A stretch of DNA of 64,000 nt, taken from positions 57,195-121,194 of the forward strand of contig CAICTM010000100.1 in NCBI GenBank assembly GCA_903772945.1, read 5' to 3'. Shown here one piece after another: positions 31,347-40,837 of the stretch; the first letter of the stretch is position 1, and every line of letters starts with the position of its first letter. The notes beneath the pieces were generated by a model. That model saw nothing but the letters and a program-made list of their open reading frames with translations. It searched no databases and had not been told where the DNA came from. Source of the stretch: Seminavis robusta (Eukaryota; Bacillariophyta; Bacillariophyceae; Naviculales; Naviculaceae). Made by a program: the position numbers and the translations under genes.

Positions 31347-32151
31347 GACTTCTTCAAAATGGACCCCTGAAAGTACCCCTTTCAGTATCAATTTGGCCAC
31401 CCATCCAGGACATCTTTAGTAGTCTAAAACTAGTTCCTTTTTATGTATTTCATTCTCAATACCTAGTTCACAGTGGGTCGGCAACATGGCTCTGGAATGG
31501 GAGCTGGTGTCATGGTGGTTGGTAGTGGCGGACTAAAAACATCCATTAAAAAACAACATATGTTGTATAAGATCAGGCATTAAGGGCTTTTATACTCTCT
31601 ATATCCAATCTGGTGCTCAAGGCAAACTCCAAAAAAATTTGCAAAAGCGCAAAAATGGTGTAATTTGAACTCCTGACCTCACCTGGGTGCTTACCGCCAT
31701 AGAAAAAAGGACCCACACTGGCCCAAAATGGACCAAATGGACCCAAATGATCCAAAAAGATCCAAATTTCGCTACAGCACTCAAACAGCACTCAATCTGG
31801 CGCCAAACAGCACATCTACCGCCACCAGCCATCACAGAGGGTACTACTACACCCAGGACACTCAGATAACCAATGACATGCCATAGGAAGTGGTACTGGT
31901 ACTGCAACGGATTATGGCTAAGCCTGTTGGTTGCTCACATGCAGCAGCCCAGCCCACTGTTGTCAACATTCCATTTTTGCAAGTACAATTCGTACCGAGC
32001 TCTACTCGACCCAGTACATTCGCCTGTACGATCTCTGGTACTCGCCCGATAAGAACAACAGCCATCGTCCAGATCATTCTTCTACTTTCATTCTCGTTTC
32101 CTTTTACCAACCATTATAGCACCACAAGAAGTCCAAAAATCCAGAGATACC
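31347..32151. other. Spacer between hairpin and dioxygenase gene
   Basis: No gene. A stretch at about 31720-31770 has repeated GGACCAAAT/GATCCAAA words. On the minus strand near 31650-31700 a sequence vaguely resembles tRNA A and B boxes but does not fold. Confidence 0.4.
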
Positions 32152-33273
32152 ATGGGCCTTACTAGTCCCGTCATCCAGCACTATGGCATTTCCATCTCCA
32201 ACAGCCACAAGAGATTCAGCAGGGCCAAGAAGGACAAACCATTCCCCTTCGCATCCAACAGAATTACTTTGCCAGACAAACAGAAGAAAGAATGGAACCG
32301 AATCCTGACTGCATGTGCCAGCCATGCCATGCAATTCTACTGTGGTGGTGACCCAAGTGGGGAAACTGTGGCACGGATTATCAAGGCTCCATGCTATCAG
32401 AATTACAACCCAGCTGCTTTGAGTCGACCTGCCACTGACATGTATTTTGGAATGGATATTAAGGCAACAATCGACAAGGAAGCTACCGAAGCAACAAGAA
32501 CAATTTTACGTACAGCATATGCTATGGGTAGTGGCTCCATGTCACTTGGCTACGATCAGAGGGGATTCAAAATTTACCCCTGGTCGGAACCATTTGCAGC
32601 TTTGGTCGCTTTTGCCAATGATCAGATTTTGGAAACTCATCCGGAATGGGGTCAAAAGGAATATCGATTCAACCATGTGAGCTGCAAAATCTACCACAAG
32701 TTCGAGAATTCTCACGGCCAGTGCCAGGCAAAGCGGATCAGGCAGCATCGAGATTTGGAGTTCAGCAACTTTAAGCCTAAAGTAAACAATTCGCAATTAC
32801 CGGGCTCACCTGTCATTATTGGTACTGTAGGAGACCGGAAATTCCTGGGATTCCGTAACTACCGATCGATCTGGGGTACAAAGAAAAACAGAAAGGGAGA
32901 GAAGGTAGAGGGCTGGGTTGAGCAGGAGATTCCTTCAAGACGATTCTTTATTGAGCAGAAAAATGGTTCTTGCTTTCTACTGCATCCACATGACGAGTTC
33001 TACAGGAGTCACCAGAAAGCCTTCTGGAAGCATGAATCCTGGATGCAAGATCCAAATGGTGTTTGCATCTCATTTATGCTACGAGTTGTTCAGAAGACAG
33101 CTAAATTGAATGAACAATCGGACAAGCTAGCCACCCCTAGCAATCCTTCCGGTAAGGATGTACTCTTTGATGCAGCTCACCAAAACTTAGACCCAGCAAC
33201 ATTCGAACGTAAATGGGGTGACATTATCAATCATACTCAGAATCGAATGAAGATTTACAACGTAAAGTTTTAG
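32152..33273 (+). CDS. AlkB-like 2-oxoglutarate/Fe(II)-dependent dioxygenase
   Basis: 373 residues from the ATG at 32152. The C-terminal half carries the complete double-stranded beta-helix signature. The iron triad is H199-x-D201 in RIRQHRDLEF and H294 in FWKHESW; a 2OG-binding Arg is R311 in SFMLRVVQ. The 17-residue gap from the distal His to Arg equals that of E. coli AlkB (H187, R204). Intervening strands fit too (SPVIIGTVGDRKFLGFR, then GSCFLLHPHDEF). AlkB-type enzymes demethylate or oxidise bases in DNA or RNA; related TET/JBP enzymes oxidise 5-methylpyrimidines. Residues 1-165 match nothing I recognise. Encoded beside RusA and a recombinase, a role in modifying element or host nucleic acid is an inference. 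Confidence 0.75.
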   Translation: MGLTSPVIQHYGISISNSHKRFSRAKKDKPFPFASNRITLPDKQKKEWNRILTACASHAMQFYCGGDPSGETVARIIKAPCYQNYNPAALSRPATDMYFGMDIKATIDKEATEATRTILRTAYAMGSGSMSLGYDQRGFKIYPWSEPFAALVAFANDQILETHPEWGQKEYRFNHVSCKIYHKFENSHGQCQAKRIRQHRDLEFSNFKPKVNNSQLPGSPVIIGTVGDRKFLGFRNYRSIWGTKKNRKGEKVEGWVEQEIPSRRFFIEQKNGSCFLLHPHDEFYRSHQKAFWKHESWMQDPNGVCISFMLRVVQKTAKLNEQSDKLATPSNPSGKDVLFDAAHQNLDPATFERKWGDIINHTQNRMKIYNVKF

Positions 33274-33284
33274 ATTGAATATTA

Positions 33285-35804
33285 CTAACTGGTCTTCTGA
33301 CGTTTATTAGATTGTCCATCTTTACCAAACCACAGGATCATCTCCTCTGGCATTTCCGGCAAAGTTCGGTAAGCATCGTTGTGGAGATCAGTAAGGCCCT
33401 GAGCTTTAATAATTTGCTTTGCTTTATTTCCGATCACTGCAGCCTGGAGCATTTCCTTTTGGGGCTGTCCTGGGTACAACTGCTGCCGGATGAGTTTTTG
33501 AGCTTCACTAGCAGTACTTTTTAGCATTGCTGACCATTCTCTTAGGGCAGCAGGATCTCCTGGCGGAGACCTGGGAAATTCACCACAAAATCTCAGCATG
33601 AACTTCACTGTTTCTTTTAGACGCTGAAACTTGTTCCCAAGCTGTCGATTGTCACCCGGATTGGGGTCTTCTTTGTCCCTTTGGTATCCCTCCTTTGCAC
33701 GTTCAGCAAAGAAGAAGTAGAACTGGTCAGCAAGTGTGGGGTTCTTTCCCAAGGAATTCACAGATACCGAGAAGTGCTTTGCAGAGCTAGTAAACTGCAC
33801 ACCAGTTCCACGGCTTCCGCTGCCATCTCCTTCGGTTGCTTGCTGTGGTGTCACTGGTGGTATAGTTGGGGGGCATATGGTACTGGGAGTATCACCAATG
33901 CTAACTTGGCTCTGTCGGCACAGCTGCATAAGCAGTTGAGTTTGATTCTCATGCATTTTCTCCATTGCCCCCAGCTGTCTCTGCACAGACTGCAGCATTG
34001 CTGTTTGATTATTGATTGTGGTTTGCTGTTGCACAAGTGTAGAATGCAAGGCCTGGTAGTGTGTGGCCATTGCGTTAAACTGGTCCACAAAACACCTGGG
34101 ATCCATAACTACCTGATGAAATGGATTGGTAACGTCACCCAGATGCCTTGGAAAGTTCTGGATTGCCAGTGCTGGTAGATTGCGATTGAAGAACCCCAGT
34201 TTCACTTCCTTCTTCCATGCATCAAAGATATCATCTGTAGCACCGACTAGTGCCAACTTTTCCTTCACCGTTGCCACGAATAAATGCCGGTCCAGTTGCT
34301 GGTAGCGTTGCTCTGGGTCAGCTCGGAGAGTAGAGCAAAACTCATCATAGTGTCGTAACAATGAAGCTACCACCATATTGCGAATAGCTTGTGGCCACCG
34401 ATAGTTTACGTCATGGATGAATATGTGCTCCACAAATTTGCTCAATAGATCGCCCTGGGTGCTCGCATCAGCTAGTCTGGGGGGCTGGCCACCCACAATC
34501 TCTTCACCAATCTTAGCTGTCCAGCCACTTACTGCCTTGCCCGCAGCTTTGGTCATCGATTTTGTACCAACGATGTAATCGAATATACTGTGGAAGCCAC
34601 GTACAACCCAGCCAGTTCGGAAGATTTGAGCTAAACCACTAACAGCGGCTGTATCACTCATAAGCTGATTGGATCCTTTCTTGCCGTGATGGGATGTTAA
34701 TTGCTGGTTTATGTCTTGGTCAAGATGCCGACATTCACTGTAGAGCTCTTTGAAGTATGTTGTCCAAAGTGAGGATACCTTACTATCACTTTTGGAATCA
34801 GTTTTTTGCTGTGCTTTTGAGGCAAACTCGGGGAAAAGGTAGTCATTGTCGTCTGCCATCATAATGATTCGGTAGCCCAGGGAGAAGTAGTAGTCTTCGT
34901 GAAAAGAGTCCCGGTGTGGATATACTTGAAGACTTGACTCGGGGCCGTGCTTTTGACGTTGCAATTTGGATTCAATGACTTCATACTGAACTTGCTGCTC
35001 ATTGACTTCGGCCACAGTAAGGTGTTCCCGTTTATTCAGAGCAACCTCACTTCCACGGCCACTGAACTGAGTCATTGTATTGTTAAGATGCCAAAACTCA
35101 GCGGCGACGGTAGTGTTGAACCAAGCACAGCCAGCAGCAATGGCACGGCGGTCCTGCTTAGTGGATGCAATGTGCGGATTGGTAAGACTCTTGCCAGTTT
35201 CTCTGGATGCCTCCTCGTAGCTAGCCAAAAGACCAGCTCGTAGCCGCCGCCAGCTTTCTTGCTTGAAGACTGGGATAGTTGGGCTAGAACGGAACTTGTT
35301 GCAGAAGTACGCTTTGATGGAGCTGGCATATCCAGTAGCGGAACTATACGATATGCGAGCCTTCTGGGGATCACAGTAGTGCCTAGCGTGCTTTGCAAAG
35401 TAGGTGAACAGCCGGCCAATATGATCGTCCCACCACTTCATTTCAGCTTCAGTGCCACTGTACTGGATATCCCTGGCAGCTATGAAAGTAGTGCCGCTTT
35501 GATCCGCTCGCAACTTGCTGAAGCAATCGAAATGCTTCAGTGCATTATTTTCCTTAACGATGGCACTGTTGCGTTTATCATCCCTCAAGTCCATAAAGAG
35601 CTCGTCTTCGGCATCAGCCATTAACCCCAACACTTCGTCATTGTTGCCACCAGTATCATTGAGCGGAATTGGTTCCAAGTAAGCATCATTATTATTAGTA
35701 GCAGCTGCCATTCCTATGGTATCCTCTTGTTCAGGCTGTTCTGTTTCCTGTTGTTGGGCATGTTGTGGCAGTGGAAATGCCGCTAGGAAATCAATCATGG
35801 TCAT
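33285..35804 (-). CDS. Tyrosine recombinase-like protein of a mobile element (Crypton-like)
   Basis: 839 residues from the ATG complementing 35802-35804 (another Met two codons in). Residues 85-215 look like an N-terminal SAM-like core-binding domain. The catalytic domain shows TQFSGRGSEVALNKREHL (R250 in the arm of box I), a possible beta-strand Lys (K280-K285), SHHGKKGSNQLMSD (H373-x-x-K376, the HxxR position with Lys in place of Arg), and RTGWVVRGFHSIFDYIVG with W399, H405 and the candidate nucleophile Y410, followed by GKAVSGW. A coiled coil (about 590-640) and a second C-terminal domain (about 690-800) follow. This order resembles Crypton and related YR elements. The HxxK replacement and long C-terminal extension are unusual. 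Intact frame. Confidence 0.65.
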   Translation of the reverse strand: MTMIDFLAAFPLPQHAQQQETEQPEQEDTIGMAAATNNNDAYLEPIPLNDTGGNNDEVLGLMADAEDELFMDLRDDKRNSAIVKENNALKHFDCFSKLRADQSGTTFIAARDIQYSGTEAEMKWWDDHIGRLFTYFAKHARHYCDPQKARISYSSATGYASSIKAYFCNKFRSSPTIPVFKQESWRRLRAGLLASYEEASRETGKSLTNPHIASTKQDRRAIAAGCAWFNTTVAAEFWHLNNTMTQFSGRGSEVALNKREHLTVAEVNEQQVQYEVIESKLQRQKHGPESSLQVYPHRDSFHEDYYFSLGYRIIMMADDNDYLFPEFASKAQQKTDSKSDSKVSSLWTTYFKELYSECRHLDQDINQQLTSHHGKKGSNQLMSDTAAVSGLAQIFRTGWVVRGFHSIFDYIVGTKSMTKAAGKAVSGWTAKIGEEIVGGQPPRLADASTQGDLLSKFVEHIFIHDVNYRWPQAIRNMVVASLLRHYDEFCSTLRADPEQRYQQLDRHLFVATVKEKLALVGATDDIFDAWKKEVKLGFFNRNLPALAIQNFPRHLGDVTNPFHQVVMDPRCFVDQFNAMATHYQALHSTLVQQQTTINNQTAMLQSVQRQLGAMEKMHENQTQLLMQLCRQSQVSIGDTPSTICPPTIPPVTPQQATEGDGSGSRGTGVQFTSSAKHFSVSVNSLGKNPTLADQFYFFFAERAKEGYQRDKEDPNPGDNRQLGNKFQRLKETVKFMLRFCGEFPRSPPGDPAALREWSAMLKSTASEAQKLIRQQLYPGQPQKEMLQAAVIGNKAKQIIKAQGLTDLHNDAYRTLPEMPEEMILWFGKDGQSNKRQKTS

Positions 35805-36808
35805 GTTGGAGTTATTAGAGATGATGGTGGTTGGTGCAATGCCTGGTAGCTAGTAGGTGTTGCCCATCACAGCCATCAGGTGCAACACCATAGGTGCGCC
35901 CCTTTTTGAATCTCCTTGAAATGTGGCCAGGGAGGTCCAGCCAAGAAGCCCTCCTGCTGGCTTGCAGGGACTTAGCGGACCAATGCCACATTCTATTAAA
36001 TTAGCCCTACAGTACCAGGGCTACATGATTTCTACAGGCTACTCACTGAGTAAAAAATTGACTCACAGGTTCAGTCCCTACTCGCTGGCCAACCATACAG
36101 TAGAAGCATGGAAGTGCACCACCCACTTCACGTTTAGCTGACAAAACCACAAAGAACCAAAGCTGGACGGTGCCAACACCTTTCTGCACCTACCAATGCC
36201 AGTACCGCAATGTCATTCGATAAATAAGTTTGACTGTCAGCTGTTTCGGGTCTGTGCAGTTTTTCAGTTTTTACCAAAGTACATACGTACATGTACATAC
36301 AGTAAACGGTGGTTCCTTTTTGGGGCAGTCGTCTTGTGATTATTATTTGTGAGTGTGTGCGAGTTGTGAGTGCCAAGTACCGGTAGAGTAGACTACTATT
36401 AATAGTACCCCGGCCAACCAGTACTACTAGTAGTACATGTAGATATTACATGTAATACTACAGTAACTCCCTCGCATCGGCGGCGACCCCCCTTCCCAGC
36501 AGCCAGCAGAGAAGACAGCAGAGCGAGAACACTACCGTTGGGCTTCTCGTTAAATTAGGGATGGAGATAATGCACTCGGAAGGTCGTGGATCTTGGCTGT
36601 AGCCAAAGCAACTAGCAACAAGAACCCAAAAAGAGATTGCCACTTGTCACTTGTTGTTTGTGTGTTGTGGTTGTTGTCTCTGTACGACTGAGCTACCTAT
36701 AGGAAACCAAGCCTACTACATTGTAATGAAAGAGGAAATTGTCTCACAAAACTAATAAACAACATAAAAAATCAAAAGAAAAAACCAAACAAAATTCAAA
36801 ACAGGAAA
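35805..36808. other. Right flank of the recombinase element and ALG12 upstream region
   Basis: CTTAGCGGAC at 35971-35980 shares TAGCGGAC with the RusA-side hairpin; ACTCACAGGT at 36061-36070 repeats the left flank. A perfect 16-nt palindrome GTACTACTAGTAGTAC lies at 36421-36436. No gene seen. Confidence 0.45.
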
Positions 36809-38572
36809 ATGTCTCGGAATCATCAAGCCACTCGAGATCGGATCTTTCGTCGACTGGCCCAGTCTCTTTTGTGGATCGTCTCTACGATTTGCCTGCTAAC
36901 ATGCCCGCACTCCAAAGTGGAAGAATCCTTCAATTTACAAGCGACTCATGACTTGATATACCATGGAGTGACACCGGCTGTGCTCATGAGTACCAGTTCC
37001 TTGTGGTACAATGAAACTACCGCCAAGGCTCCTCTCCCAGAACTGCCCTACGATCATTTATCGTATCCAGGTGTCGTCCCACGAACCTTTACGGGGCCTC
37101 TGATACTCGGTTGGATTTTCCAAGTCGTCTTTCGATTGCCCCTCTTGTGGCTCTCGGTGGATTTATTGGACTATCCCTTGACGGTCCAATTCTTGGTACG
37201 ATTCATTCTCATGGCCGCCACACTCCTCTCGTGGTCCCAATTGGCCCGTGCCGTCGATCGACGCTGTCTAAATACGACAACAACAACACTACAACAACAA
37301 CCGCCATTTTCTCCCACTGGAACCTACCTATTGCTCGTGACAGCCTGTCAATTCCACATGCCCTTTTATGCGAGTCGCATGCTACCCAATGTGTTTGCAC
37401 TGCTGGTGACACTACAAGCCTTTCGAGCATGGCTCCAGAATCAATCGGCACTGGCGGCCGCTCTGTTGGTCTTTGGAACGGCCGTCTTTCGATGTGACTG
37501 CCTCTTGTTACTCTTTACCGTTGGATTGTCTCTGCTCATTACCCAAAAGTTATCCCTACTCCAAGCACTGCAAATTGGCATTGCGACGGGTATTCTCAGT
37601 TTGGCACTCACCGTTCCATTGGATAGTGCCATGTGGCAACGTTGGGTCTGGCCCGAAGGAGAAGTCTTGTATTACAATACCATTCTCGGTAAATCCAGTG
37701 ATTGGGGAACATCACCGTGGTACTGGTACGCCACCAGTGCCTTGCCCAAACTACTATTGGCGGGTGTCGTCTGGATCAGTTGTGCCTTTTTGGCACTCCC
37801 CGAAGCCATTGTGGCATGGTGGCAATCCTCTCAACGACAATCCACACTTTTGTTAATGGATACCACATGGTGGGAGTACTTGCTTCCGGCCTTTGGATTT
37901 GTCGGATTGTATTCTTGTCTGGGACACAAGGAAGTGAGATTTCTCTTTCCCGTCATGCCACTCTTCAATTTGGCCGTCGCCGTTGGCATGGCACGATTTC
38001 ACAAACTCGTCTTTCCACCCAAAGACAAGCGCGTATCCAAACTGGCCCAACTGGGATTGGCGGCTTGTTTTGCCACGTTAGTTTTATCGTTGCTGGCGTC
38101 CATGGCATTTGTCGCCGTTTCACAACAAAATTATCCCGGAGGAGATGCCCTGTTGCGACTGGAACGGCATTTGCAGGAATATCAACAAGAACAAGGATTG
38201 GTCCCCCACGAACCACGCGTTCGCGTCTATGTCGATGTGCCAGCGGCCATGTCGGGAATTAGTCTGTTTGGACAACGACAAGCGAATTTTACGACTGGCG
38301 ATCTGGAATGGGAATTCACCAAAGCTGGCTACGAGGATGAGCATGCGCTAAAAGAAGACTATTATGAATACTCGGCATCCTTTACACACATTATTGCAGA
38401 ACCAGACAGAGGGAATAACGACGACAAGCGAAAGATTTCGACAAATGCATTCACATTGGTGGATGTTATTCCAGGCAAACCACGGATGGACTGGAAACGA
38501 GGGCGGATTGCAACCGAGGATGCCATGTACATTTGGGAACGAATAGGATACTGGCAAGGAATCCGAGGCTAA
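36809..38572 (+). CDS. ALG12: ALG12, dolichyl-P-Man:Man7GlcNAc2-PP-dolichol alpha-1,6-mannosyltransferase
   Basis: 587 residues from the ATG at 36809; GT22-family multispanning ER enzyme that adds the eighth mannose to the lipid-linked N-glycan precursor in the ER lumen. Signatures: CPHSKVEESFNLQATHDLI (about 32-50), with the luminal catalytic acidic pair of GT22, and YDHLSYPGVVPRTFTGPLIL (81-100), which is the ALG12-specific form. Later come FRCDCLLLL, a WPEGEVLYYNTILGKSSDWG block and GHKEVRFLFPVMPLFNLA, the conserved second luminal motif. About ten hydrophobic segments; full length. The C-terminal 120 residues form the usual soluble tail. Single exon. Pathway partner ALG8 lies at 24785-26392. 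Confidence 0.93.
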   Translation: MSRNHQATRDRIFRRLAQSLLWIVSTICLLTCPHSKVEESFNLQATHDLIYHGVTPAVLMSTSSLWYNETTAKAPLPELPYDHLSYPGVVPRTFTGPLILGWIFQVVFRLPLLWLSVDLLDYPLTVQFLVRFILMAATLLSWSQLARAVDRRCLNTTTTTLQQQPPFSPTGTYLLLVTACQFHMPFYASRMLPNVFALLVTLQAFRAWLQNQSALAAALLVFGTAVFRCDCLLLLFTVGLSLLITQKLSLLQALQIGIATGILSLALTVPLDSAMWQRWVWPEGEVLYYNTILGKSSDWGTSPWYWYATSALPKLLLAGVVWISCAFLALPEAIVAWWQSSQRQSTLLLMDTTWWEYLLPAFGFVGLYSCLGHKEVRFLFPVMPLFNLAVAVGMARFHKLVFPPKDKRVSKLAQLGLAACFATLVLSLLASMAFVAVSQQNYPGGDALLRLERHLQEYQQEQGLVPHEPRVRVYVDVPAAMSGISLFGQRQANFTTGDLEWEFTKAGYEDEHALKEDYYEYSASFTHIIAEPDRGNNDDKRKISTNAFTLVDVIPGKPRMDWKRGRIATEDAMYIWERIGYWQGIRG

Positions 38573-38668
38573 AGTCGATTTAAGAAGACAACTAGAAACA
38601 ACACTATCATAACGTTCCCGCCCTTCCCATTCCAGCATACACTGCTGAAAAGGCTTCCACGGCACTCA

Positions 38669-40648
38669 CTATCGACTGCGACTTCGTTTTCGTCGTTTGT
38701 GATGTTTGTGATGATGTTTGGAATGCTTCCGTTTGCGGCTATCATCACTGTCATGGCGACGTTTTCGGTCATCTTCGTCGTCACTGTCATGTCTGCTGCG
38801 CTTGCTGCTGCTGCGGTGTTTCGAATCGCTATCCTCCTCCGAACCACTGTCGTATCGTCTACTACTGCTATGATGGCGACGATCGTGCTTTTTGCTCTTC
38901 TTTTTCTTGTGGTGGTGTTTGCGGCTGCTGCTCTTGTGATGCTTGCGGCTCTTTCGATCATAGCTGGGACTTCGACTCCGCCGGCTACTACTATCACGAC
39001 GCCGAGGCGATTCACTCACACTTCGACTAGGACTTCGACGGCGATGATGATGATGATGATGACTGCCATGGCTGTGTCGTCTCTCTTGTGGCGGTGGTGA
39101 CACACTGCTGCGTCCATTATTGGTGGGTCCGCGGGCCCTGCCAAACTCGTCGACACTGGGACGCCTCCCGCGACTGTTATTATTATTGTCATGATGCCCA
39201 TGACGTCCTTCTCGTGCTCGTGCACTGCCACTGGAGTCTCGCCGAGGCGGTGGCAGAGGATGATGATCGCGGTGCCGTTGTCCCTGATAATTGTTGTTGC
39301 TGTTACGGCGATCTTGTTGCCGTCCTCCTCCTCGATGATGCTGATCAAAGCCGCCCCTTCCTCGTCCTCTGCCTCTTCCTCCTCGCCCCCCTCTGCCTCC
39401 ATTGTCATGGTGCCGTCCCCCGCCACGCCCTCCTCCTCCTCTCCCACCACCACCACTATTAAAGTCTCCATGTTGCAAAGCGGTCGGTCGTAGTTTTTGA
39501 TTGAATCGATCCCATATTTTGGCGACAGATTGACTGAAATCCACCTTGATGCGACGGTCGTCGACCAATGCATTGTTCATTTTAAAGTACGCTTCTTCGG
39601 CTTGTCGCCTATGGGTAAACTCGATAAAGGCATATTGCAAGGAAGCTCCCGTGTCAAAGTCACGAATAATCTCTGCCTTGACCTTTTGATCGAATCGACT
39701 AAAGATGAGTTCCAAGTCATCATCTTCCGTGACGGGATTGAGTTTGCACACAAAGAGGACATTGTCCGGTGCCGTGATATCGGCATCGGGCAAATCGCCC
39801 AACATTTCCAAGACGACGGCCCGTGATTTGGCATCGTGTTGTTCGGATTCTTGCGCTTGTTGTTGCTGTAACCGATGCAGTGCTTCGTCATCGTCGTCGT
39901 CCACGAGATGCACTTGATCTGCCGCGATATTCGGTTTGACGCGTTCTTCCGGTGGTCGCTCATAGTCGGGCGAGGCAGTGACTCTATCTTGATCATCAAA
40001 TTGAACGCCCCGTCGGATCATGAGTTTTCGGAGTTCTGCTGCGGTCGATTGATCATCATCATCGTCTTGTCGAAATGGATTGTGAACCACCAACGCCCGC
40101 TTGATCCTGACATCGACATAGGGCCGTCCTTCGGCGTCGCAGTACAACGCCGAGAGTTTCTGCAGTACATTGTCGTCATCTTCCGTGACTCGTCCCAACG
40201 ACAAGAATGTATCGTGTGCTTCATTCTTATTGTTGTTGTCTTCCACCACCGAGTATCCATCCAATGCCATGCCCGGTCCTTCCGCCAGTGTAATGAGAAA
40301 TTGACTGCCGATGGTATCGGGAATTCCCTTCATTTCCGTGGCCACCACGCGTCCCCGTTCTTGACATTCCGACGCCGTCAATCGACGTCCTTGCGATTTT
40401 AAAAAGCGTTTCTTGGATTGCGTAACATCATTGCCATCCATAATGCCTTGCCAACAGGCGCCTCCCGTGCCATCGCCGTGGGGATCGCCCAGTTGACAAA
40501 AGCGATTGACTTGAATGTTGTAAATCAATGTCTGCGTGTAATATCGGGCTTCTGCCAATGCCAACACATTCTCACACAGTTTGGGAGATCCTTCCACGTC
40601 CAAGTCAATCACCAAATCTCCCAGTGTCGTCTCCAACAAGAGCGCCAT
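38669..40648 (-). CDS. PPIL4: PPIL4-type cyclophilin with RRM and RS/His-rich tail
   Basis: 659 residues from the ATG complementing 40646-40648, chosen because MALLLETTLGDLVIDL is exactly where PPIL4 proteins begin; the frame upstream lacks an ATG. Residues 1-180 form a divergent cyclophilin (peptidyl-prolyl isomerase) domain including IYNIQVNRFCQLGDPHGDG, GIPDTIGSQFLITLAEG and DGYSVVED. An acidic linker (190-290) precedes an RNA-recognition motif (about 297-375) with RNP-like VLFVCKLNPV and LQYAFIEF. A Gly/Arg-rich block, a His run, and an Arg/Ser-rich C-terminus with SRSPS and SDDEDDRKRR repeats follow. This is the architecture of human PPIL4 and plant CYP59, nuclear factors linked to RNA polymerase II and splicing. 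The active-site Arg/Phe set of cyclophilin A is only partly conserved, so isomerase activity is uncertain. Confidence 0.92.
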   Translation of the reverse strand: MALLLETTLGDLVIDLDVEGSPKLCENVLALAEARYYTQTLIYNIQVNRFCQLGDPHGDGTGGACWQGIMDGNDVTQSKKRFLKSQGRRLTASECQERGRVVATEMKGIPDTIGSQFLITLAEGPGMALDGYSVVEDNNNKNEAHDTFLSLGRVTEDDDNVLQKLSALYCDAEGRPYVDVRIKRALVVHNPFRQDDDDDQSTAAELRKLMIRRGVQFDDQDRVTASPDYERPPEERVKPNIAADQVHLVDDDDDEALHRLQQQQAQESEQHDAKSRAVVLEMLGDLPDADITAPDNVLFVCKLNPVTEDDDLELIFSRFDQKVKAEIIRDFDTGASLQYAFIEFTHRRQAEEAYFKMNNALVDDRRIKVDFSQSVAKIWDRFNQKLRPTALQHGDFNSGGGGRGGGGRGGGRHHDNGGRGGRGGRGRGRGRGGFDQHHRGGGRQQDRRNSNNNYQGQRHRDHHPLPPPRRDSSGSARAREGRHGHHDNNNNSRGRRPSVDEFGRARGPTNNGRSSVSPPPQERRHSHGSHHHHHHRRRSPSRSVSESPRRRDSSSRRSRSPSYDRKSRKHHKSSSRKHHHKKKKSKKHDRRHHSSSRRYDSGSEEDSDSKHRSSSKRSRHDSDDEDDRKRRHDSDDSRKRKHSKHHHKHHKRRKRSRSR

Positions 40649-40837
40649 GGTTGTTGCTGTTTGCTGTTGTGGCGTTGTGGCTGCTGTTGGGGTTGGGATG
40701 GGAAATGGATCTTTTGACGAGTCACGAGCTGTCCGTGGCTCGATTGTTGAAGTCAAATACTATGAAGGTAGGCGCGGTAAAATATTTAAAATAATTATCT
40801 AATAATTACCCGAACTACCTATTGTATTGACGGCGGT

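Larger units (their letters stand above)
30490..36070. mobile_element. Putative tyrosine-recombinase mobile element with RusA resolvase and AlkB-like dioxygenase
   Basis: Three uninterrupted intronless genes, unlike the surrounding host genes in content: RusA-type resolvase (30748-31242, +), AlkB-like 2OG-Fe(II) oxygenase (32152-33273, +) and a tyrosine-recombinase-like protein (33285-35804, -). The last two converge with 11 nt between stops. A large hairpin lies between the first two. A tyrosine recombinase suggests a Crypton-like DNA transposon (Cryptons are known from stramenopiles), but Cryptons normally encode only the recombinase. The borders used here are a 10-bp direct repeat ACTCACAGGT at 30490-30499 and 36061-36070. 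Such a match could be chance, so borders are tentative. All three frames are intact, so the copy is young or under selection. Confidence 0.55.

Noticed and set aside
31640-31710. tRNA-like sequence with A- and B-box resemblance on the minus strand
   Set aside because: The T-arm and acceptor arms do not pair and the B box lacks the central Cys-Gly bases; at best a decayed SINE end.
38699-39100. Hydrophobic frame on + opposite the RS tail of PPIL4
   Set aside because: Caused by the Arg/Ser/His codon bias on the other strand; the PPIL4 frame is supported by domain order.
40460-40500. GDPH adhesive-protein motif
   Set aside because: Gly-Asp-Pro-His occurs only as part of the cyclophilin fold in the PPIL4 gene; the mucin-like gene does not contain it.
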